Position numbers and translations under genes: made by a program. 44,058 bases of DNA from Entamoeba histolytica HM-1:IMSS (Eukaryota; Evosea; Mastigamoebida; Endamoebidae): assembly GCF_000208925.1 (NCBI RefSeq), contig NW_001914994.1, positions 1 to 44,058 of the forward strand. Reading direction: 5' to 3'. The notes under the pieces were generated by a model, which worked only from the letters and a program-made list of their open reading frames with translations, was not told where the DNA came from and made no database searches. Below are positions 37,938 through 44,058 of the stretch, piece after piece (positions within the stretch are counted from its first letter, which is position 1; each line of letters starts with the position of its first letter).

Positions 37938-40900
37938 TTAATTAATTAATGTCCTTTTTTCTTCATACTCAGAATCTTCAGAACAAGAATGTTTACGTTG
38001 TTCTTTTTCATTACTACCTTCATTAGAAACTAATGAAGGAATAAAGTCTTTAATTTTATTAAATTCATTCTTCGTTTCTATTACTTTTTTCTTTAATGTT
38101 TTAATTTTACTAGATATTTTTCTTGATGGAATTTTAATTTTATGAGTTTCTCTACTTTCAATATCATTTTCAATATCATACATATCATGATACATTCCAA
38201 TAACTTGGTTCTCAAAGTTGCTTCTAGCTTTTTCAAGGTCAAATGGTTTTTTTTCTTCTTGTTGTTCATTATTATCTTTCGTTGAAGTATTATCATTATC
38301 TTCTTCTACCTGTGATAAATCAAATGAATCAATATTATTATTTTCATCAGATTTATTTTTGTTAGATTCTTCTGAAGTATTAAGTTGATCTTGAGAATTA
38401 TTTGGTTTTTGAAGATTAATGAATTGTATAGGATTTTCATTAAATTGTTTTTCAATAGAAGATCTTATTTGAGGTTCTTGTGAATCAAGAAGTTGTTGAA
38501 TTGAAGACTCAATTCTATTTTTTTCAGTAGCTAATCTTTTTTCAATTTCTTCTCTTTCAGTCAATTCAAATTTTTGAATTTCATCTTCATTTTGACTTTT
38601 TTTTCTAATTTGTAATTCTTCTTCTAATCGAGTATTTTCATATGTTCTTAACAATTTTAAACGTTTACTCATTTTATTTCTTTCTCTTTTTTGAATTAAG
38701 TCAAGTTGTTTTTTAACTTCTATTTGAATTTGTTGTTCTTTATTAATAAGTTTTAATTCTTCATTTTTTTCTTTTAGTCTTTCATTTCTTTTTTCAATTC
38801 TTTGTTGTTCTTGTAGTTCAACTATTTCTTCAAAAGTAAATATTTTATCTTTTTTCTTTTCTTGAACAAAATGAGGATTATTAGAAATATTTTTTGTTAT
38901 ACCGAATTCTCCATATTTACTTGTGTCTCTAATGATATTTTCATTAATTTCAATAATTAAATCTTTTTCTTTAAGCCATTCAATATATTGTTTCCAAGTT
39001 TTATTTGTACATAAGGTATTACTATTTCCAATAACCCATAAAGCATTTTTAGCTCTTGTTAATGCTACATTCATTCTTCTTATATCACTAAGAAATCCAA
39101 TACTTGGTTTTATTTGAGAACTTCTTACACAAGAAAATATAATAATATCCATTTCTCTACCTTGAAATCCATCAATAGTATTAACACATAATTTTGACAT
39201 GTCTTTTAATAATAATGATGTTTCTATTGCCATTTTAATTAATAGTAATTGTTGTCTATAAGGAGTAACTATACCAATATCCCATTCTTTACAATTTGGA
39301 TATTTTTTTATTAATCCTTCTAATAATCCAATTACAATTTGAACTTCAACTTCATTTGCTAGTGTTTGTCCAACACGTTCTTCTAATCCACCACATGCAT
39401 CATAAAATACAACAGGACCAAATCCTTTATCAATAGAACATGGTAAAATACTTTCATCTCTTCCATCAATTAATTCTCCTGAATAAAATTGATTTGATGG
39501 AAATTCTCTAATTAAAGGATGCATTCTGTATTGAATTTTTAACATATCAACAAATACTCCACATTTATATAATCGTTCAAATAAACTTCTGTCATAACCA
39601 GAATTTTGTGCTGCAACAGAAATTACAGTAGCTGGAAGTTGTTGAGGATCACCAATTAATATACATCTTTCTGCACCAAATCTTAAAGGAATTAAAGTTG
39701 ATATTTCAACAGATTGAGCTGCTTCATCAATAATAACATTTTCAATTTTTTCTTTAATACAATTTAAAAAAATATCACTTCCTGAAGTATTTAAAGTACA
39801 ACAAAGAATATCAGCTTCTTCAAATAATTGTTTTGTAATTTCTTTTCTTATTTTTGCAAAATCCCTTTGAATTTTTCCTTTTTCTGATTTCATTTGTTGT
39901 AGAGTAACTCTAAATGCATCTCTTTTATTATTCATTTCTTTTAATGTTTGTGTATATTTGTGTATTCTATTAATTTTTTTATCATTTTCTTTAGTAGATG
40001 AAACTACTTTTTCTTTTTCATTATTTAAAGCAATGGTTGTGTCTTCTATTTCTTTTGTTAATGCTCTCATTTTTTGTTCAATTGATGCAATTTTTGAACT
40101 AACATTTTCTGTTCTTTTTTGTTCATTATATCCTCTTTTAATTAATTCATTACTAATTAATGTATCAATAAGTACTTCATTAACTTTTGAATTAATACCT
40201 GCATAATTTCCTATTCTAATAATATTAACTTTTTGTTTTTTTCCATTTCCATTTAATATTCCTTCATTTTGAATTCTTAATACAATTTCATCAACTGCTG
40301 CATTTGAAGGTGCGCAAACTAATATTTTTGAGTGTTTCATTTTTATTGTTCCTTGTTTATTGAAAGACACTGGTTTACCAAAAATTATAGCACCTAAAAT
40401 TCCTAATAAAGTTTTTGTTTTTCCTGTTCCTGGTGGTCCTTGAATTAATGAAAATCCTTTTTTTGATAATGCTGAATTAATACATTCAATTTGAGATGAA
40501 TTAAAAATATTAGTTTCTTTCATTGTTTGTAAATATTTTCCAAAAATTCCATTTGAAGGTGAAGTATCTTTTAATGATGGTTTTAATAATGTTTTTAATA
40601 ATGAAAGGTGTTGTACAGTACATAATGAAAGATATTCTCTTGCTGAGCTAATTATTGATGTAATTTTTCTCATATATACTTTTTTCCCTTTTCCAATAAT
40701 TTTAAAGAAATTTACATTGTTTTGTTCTGTTGTTTTTAAACATCTTAACGTTAAGGATGACTCTTTATCTTCTTCTCCTTTTTTTACAATAACTCCAAGT
40801 ATAAAAGGAAAATTTTTTGGAAATGTCCCTGTTTCAAATAAAACATTTGAGACTACTATTAAATCAAATTCACCCCATTCTTCTCGTTGTACATTTAATG

Positions 40901-41360
40901 AAAGTAAAACATCATTTCTTGTTATTTCAATTTTATTTATTACACCTTCAACAACAAATGGTTCTTCATTTTCAATAAGACTTTTTTGAATTGTTGCACG
41001 AATTTCATCAAATAAAATTGGTTTAAAACAATTAATATAATGTTCTGCTGATTTAAACTCTGATGGTGGACAATCAAATTTTGTTATTTCTGAATTGAAA
41101 GGATATTTAAAGGTTAAGACATGACAAACCATCTCTTTTTCAATATCAACTTTTTGATGTTCTGAGATTTCAAGCCATTTCACTTTCTTTGTTACTATTG
41201 GTGCTGAATATGAATGTGTTGTTAATTTAACTTTTTGACATGACTCTGTTGGATATCTCCTTTTGTTTTTATTAATTAGCTCTGCATCAGCACTTAGTCT
41301 ATCAAAAATTTGGTTATAATCATTGTCATCTTCACTAATAGATTGATGAGGTGATTCCAT
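37938..41360 (-). CDS. SEN1: SEN1/senataxin-like superfamily 1 RNA/DNA helicase
   Basis: This 1,140-residue protein belongs to the UPF1-like SF1B helicases. Motif I is GPPGTGKT (308-315), motif Ia SNAAVDEI, motif II DEAA (Asp545), motif III GDPQQLPATV, motif IV QYRMHPLIREFPSNQFY, motif V DGFQGREMD, and motif VI NVALTRAK. A coiled insertion of about 100 residues sits between motif Ia and II, as in the stalk of this family. The C-terminal ~370 residues are charged coiled coil and Ser/Asn-rich. Sen1 unwinds RNA:DNA hybrids and helps terminate transcription in the nucleus. The large N-terminal Sen1 domain of yeast is absent, so IGHMBP2- or senataxin-type alternatives remain possible. Its start lies 65 bp from a short opposite ORF. 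Confidence 0.88.
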   Translation of the reverse strand: MESPHQSISEDDNDYNQIFDRLSADAELINKNKRRYPTESCQKVKLTTHSYSAPIVTKKVKWLEISEHQKVDIEKEMVCHVLTFKYPFNSEITKFDCPPSEFKSAEHYINCFKPILFDEIRATIQKSLIENEEPFVVEGVINKIEITRNDVLLSLNVQREEWGEFDLIVVSNVLFETGTFPKNFPFILGVIVKKGEEDKESSLTLRCLKTTEQNNVNFFKIIGKGKKVYMRKITSIISSAREYLSLCTVQHLSLLKTLLKPSLKDTSPSNGIFGKYLQTMKETNIFNSSQIECINSALSKKGFSLIQGPPGTGKTKTLLGILGAIIFGKPVSFNKQGTIKMKHSKILVCAPSNAAVDEIVLRIQNEGILNGNGKKQKVNIIRIGNYAGINSKVNEVLIDTLISNELIKRGYNEQKRTENVSSKIASIEQKMRALTKEIEDTTIALNNEKEKVVSSTKENDKKINRIHKYTQTLKEMNNKRDAFRVTLQQMKSEKGKIQRDFAKIRKEITKQLFEEADILCCTLNTSGSDIFLNCIKEKIENVIIDEAAQSVEISTLIPLRFGAERCILIGDPQQLPATVISVAAQNSGYDRSLFERLYKCGVFVDMLKIQYRMHPLIREFPSNQFYSGELIDGRDESILPCSIDKGFGPVVFYDACGGLEERVGQTLANEVEVQIVIGLLEGLIKKYPNCKEWDIGIVTPYRQQLLLIKMAIETSLLLKDMSKLCVNTIDGFQGREMDIIIFSCVRSSQIKPSIGFLSDIRRMNVALTRAKNALWVIGNSNTLCTNKTWKQYIEWLKEKDLIIEINENIIRDTSKYGEFGITKNISNNPHFVQEKKKDKIFTFEEIVELQEQQRIEKRNERLKEKNEELKLINKEQQIQIEVKKQLDLIQKRERNKMSKRLKLLRTYENTRLEEELQIRKKSQNEDEIQKFELTEREEIEKRLATEKNRIESSIQQLLDSQEPQIRSSIEKQFNENPIQFINLQKPNNSQDQLNTSEESNKNKSDENNNIDSFDLSQVEEDNDNTSTKDNNEQQEEKKPFDLEKARSNFENQVIGMYHDMYDIENDIESRETHKIKIPSRKISSKIKTLKKKVIETKNEFNKIKDFIPSLVSNEGSNEKEQRKHSCSEDSEYEEKRTLIN

Positions 41361-41425
41361 TAAAACAAAATAAAAAATCTTAGTTTTTTTTTGTTTTAAT
41401 TTTTTTATTTTATTTAAATTTCAAG

Positions 41426-41527
41426 ATGGAATATCAAAATACATCTCAACCATTAAAAGAAATCAAATCATTAAATCATCAATTATTGTCTGTTCATAGT
41501 GTTGGTATTGAAAAGAAAATATCTTAA
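41426..41527 (+). pseudogene. Short ORF, possible truncated gene
   Basis: An ATG-initiated frame of 33 codons (MEYQNTSQPLKEIKSLNHQL...) lies divergently 65 bp from the SEN1 start. Its composition is protein-like rather than A/T spacer-like, but it ends at TAA with no splice site that would extend it. It may be a decayed gene's 5' end, a micropeptide, or chance. Confidence 0.25.
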
Positions 41528-42079
41528 AAATATTGTAATTATGATAGTGATTAATATTTATGATAATGAAATATCAATTATTATAATAAAAGAGAGTGTG
41601 TTTATAATAGTCGTAATATTATTTGCTAATATAATTGTGGTATCAAAAGAAAAAATTGATTTGTGTAATGTTATTGATCGTCATAGGTAAAATTATGGAT
41701 TAATAATAAATGGTTAAGATATATCCTTTCATCAGAAAATAAGAAAATAAAGAATGAAGAATTTTAAAATACATTTAAGATAAAAATAAAGATGAGATAA
41801 CATATTAAATGAAAAATAGATAAGTTGATGAAATATGAAAAGACATTAACTCAATTTCAAAAAAGAAATGAAGAATAGAAAGTCATATTTCTCAACAAGA
41901 ATGAAAGGCTAAAAAATAAATAATTAATGAGTAAACATTCTGAAGTCCTATTTGTGTGCTTAGTTTCTAGCAAGTAAAGAACGATAGAAAATAAATAAAC
42001 TACCACTTAATTAACGACTTTTTATTATTTTGATTTTATTTTACCTTTTTTTTTTTGTTATATGATCTAAAATCATTTT

Positions 42080-42084
42080 GAACT
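42080..42084 (+). promoter_or_regulatory. GAAC-type promoter motif before the kinase gene
   Basis: GAACTAATAAATATATCTCA lies 20 nt upstream of the ATG at 42100. Confidence 0.4.
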
Positions 42085-42099
42085 AATAAATATATCTCA

Positions 42100-43903
42100 A
42101 TGGAGAATTACACCCTCGCTCCATTATCACAAGTCACTAAATTCACTATTCAAGATGAATTGTATAAAGACAGTAAAATAGAAATACATAAAGCTACAGA
42201 ACGATCAGGATTAAGACATAGACAAGTTCGTATTGTTGCAATTAAAATGATTAAAGTTGATGAAAATAAAATAGAAGAAAATAAAAGAAGAGAAGTTTAT
42301 TCCAAATATATGGAAACCATTGATAATCCACATGTATTACAATATTTCAACTCATTTTATACTACAATTGTTTGTTCATTTTCTTATTTTATTACATAAG
42401 AATTTATTAAATATTAAATCACAACAGAGAGGGTCATTAGAATATTGGATTATTATGGAGTATTGTAGTTTTAAAAGTATTGATGAGTATTGGAAAAGTA
42501 ATGCAATCATTCAGCAAGACCAGAATTTATTTTTTATTTCTGACATTGCAATAGGATTAGAATATATTTATGAAACATTAAATCATCAACACCTTCATTT
42601 ATATCCATGTAATATTTTATTATCTCGAGATCCTGCTTCAATCTTCCCTAAAGTAAAGTTATCAAATTTCGGGTTATGTGATCAATTTGAACAGACAATC
42701 CCTAATGAGCTAGAATTATGTGATGTTGATTATGCTGCTCCAGAATATTTAAATTGGTACAGTCATTCTAAATCAGATGTATGGTCATTTGGAATGTTAA
42801 TATTTAAATTATTAGTTGGTAGATTACCATTTGAGTTAATGCAAATGGATTCATTCAGTGCAATACCAGCACAAGTATTTATTGACGTTTCTTCATTTAT
42901 ACAAAATGAGATGGCATGCGATTTATTATCTAAAATGCTTCAATATGATCCAGATGAACGAATTTCAATGCAAGAAGTTCTTACTCATCCATTTATTCAA
43001 ATGTGTAAGAATTATAAATATGGAACACAAGGTAAAAGAGAAAATTATAAACCCTTAAAACAATTAGATCATGGTCAATTTGGTCAAGTCTTTTTAGCAG
43101 AAAATACAGACCATACTCAATTTGCTATTAAAGAAATTTCACAAAGAATTGACTCATTAATACGTGAAGCTAGTTGTATGAGATTATGTAAACATCCTAA
43201 TTTAGTAGAATATAAGGATTTTTTTGAATGGAATCATTCAATGATTGCTGAAATAAGAGGTGAACAAAGTCCAGAAGGGAAATATGTTTATTTAGTAATG
43301 GAATATTGTAATGCAGGGAATTTAGAAATATATATTAAAAATAAACCAACTCCATTATCAAATGAAGAAATTAGTTATTTTCTTGGAGAAATTTGTAGTG
43401 GATTATGGTATCTTCATTTTAATAAAAGATTAATTCATAGAGACCTTAAACCAGCTAATTTATTATTAAAGTCATCATCTTCAAAATACCCATTACTCAA
43501 AATTGCTGATTATGGATTTTCAAGAGGAATTGATGGAATGATGAAGTCAATGGTTGGTACTCCTTTATATGAAGCTCCTGAAATAAGAAAAAATCAACCT
43601 TATACTGCTAAAGCTGATTTATATAGTCTTGGTGTAATTTTATATTATATGGCTACTAAAGAATTTCCATTTACTGATATTCCTGATGTCTTTCAAAATG
43701 CAATGACAAATGAACTTCCTGCTGAATTTAGAGATGACATCATTATCAATGATCAACTAAAACACCTTATTCTTCATTTAATTACCCATCATGAAAAAGA
43801 TCGTCTTTCTTGGAAAGAAGTATATAAACATCCTTATGTCATTCAATCTTTAAATCTTTCTAAAAGAATTAGATCAGCAAATGATGAAGTTAACAGTTTT
43901 TAA
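42100..43903 (+). CDS. Tandem pseudokinase-kinase protein, ULK/Atg1-like second domain, one intron
   Basis: Exons 42100-42369 and 42428-43903 give 581 residues. Domain 1 (about 15-282) is a pseudokinase: VAIK Lys49 and APE are kept, but the catalytic loop reads HLHLYPCN (145-152) with His for Asp and Tyr for Lys, and NFG (170-172) replaces DFG. Domain 2 (about 298-565) looks active: G-loop LDHGQFGQV, Lys325 in FAIK, HRDLKPAN with Asp429, DYG (451-453), and GTPLYEAPE. The loop LLLKSSSSKYPLLKIADYGFSR and overall form resemble ULK/Atg1 kinases, though the DFG is DYG. The pseudokinase-kinase order recalls JAK and GCN2. The intron's 3' end could alternatively be AAG at 42400, in the same phase, adding nine residues. 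Confidence 0.83.
42370..42427 (+). other. Spliceosomal intron, 58 nt (3' end uncertain)
   Basis: It starts GTTTGT. CAG at 42427 gives 58 nt, similar to other introns here; AAG at 42400 would give 31 nt, too short to be typical. Both keep the frame. Confidence 0.6.
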
Positions 43904-44058
43904 AATACAAGTTAGTTATGTTCTATTACAGAATGTAAGTTCATAAAAATAGAATATACCTCTAAATTTTACACAGAAAAGCTATAATTATAGTTTTATT
44001 TTACTAAATTAATAATATTTAATTATAGATTTTGAATATGACAAATTACAAGTTTAGA

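Larger units (their letters stand above)
41361..42099. other. Intergenic region with a short ORF and no clear gene
   Basis: Apart from the 33-codon frame annotated separately and a low-complexity Ile/Val frame near 41500-41690, nothing is recognisable. A T-rich tract and a GAAC motif precede the kinase gene. Confidence 0.5.

Noticed and set aside
41499..41690. 63-codon Ile/Val-rich frame
   Set aside because: It begins with TTG, has low-complexity composition and no supporting motif.
1..44058. tRNA arrays, rRNA genes or CRISPR
   Set aside because: No cloverleaf with a proper B-box, no rRNA-like conserved blocks and no spaced identical repeats were seen on either strand.

Overview
The window is nuclear DNA from a protist of the genus Entamoeba. 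The evidence is the very high A+T content, dense short-intron genes whose introns mostly begin GTTTGT and end in AG at 46-58 nt, GAACT-type motifs 14-31 nt upstream of many start codons, a LINE with a C-terminal restriction-like endonuclease, and typical Entamoeba proteins (DH-PH-FYVE exchange factor, plant-type fatty acid elongase). The species cannot be fixed from this sequence alone.

Layout. 1-2.9 kb: a RING-H2 membrane protein cut by the window edge, a four-helix membrane protein with one intron, and a Lys/Glu-rich unknown. 3.2-10.7 kb: a spliced gene with a domain I recall as plant-specific, a stretch of weak gene remnants, a DH-PH-FYVE protein, a small MMTAG2-like protein, a 3-ketoacyl-CoA synthase and a CHID1-like (GH18 fold) secreted protein with one intron. 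11-15 kb: Elongator subunit ELP2, a GOLGA7/ERF4 family protein and the DEAD-box helicase RRP3/DDX47. 15.1-17.2 kb: a long gene-free stretch. 17.2-22.5 kb: a perfect 267-bp inverted repeat encloses ARP2 and DNA ligase I (divergent pair), a probable SINE with a 17-bp target-site duplication, and a small protein matching only the C-terminal tail of Sec16. 23.5-32.7 kb: a divergent Hsp70/Hsp110-like gene followed by a polymorphic LINE locus. 33.4-43.9 kb: a RasGAP gene, an EF-hand-like/zinc protein, a SEN1-like helicase, and a tandem pseudokinase-kinase.

The most striking structure is at 24,812-32,656. The same ~1.5 kb of locus (Hsp70 3' end plus downstream DNA) occurs twice, once interrupted by a 4.7-kb LINE flanked by a 22-bp duplication and once as an intact empty site. 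The two copies are separated by exactly 100 N. The simplest reading is that two haplotypes, filled and empty, were scaffolded end to end. The LINE is therefore young at this site, yet its reading frames carry several stops and frameshifts.

Genes do not form operons. Neighbours are in mixed orientation and mostly encode unrelated housekeeping functions: transcription and tRNA modification (ELP2, SEN1), ribosome biogenesis (RRP3), replication and repair (ligase I), actin branching and Rho/Ras signalling (ARP2, DH-PH-FYVE, RasGAP), the secretory pathway (Sec16 tail, GOLGA7/ERF4) and lipid elongation (KCS). All functions are assigned by reading motifs by eye; no database search was run.
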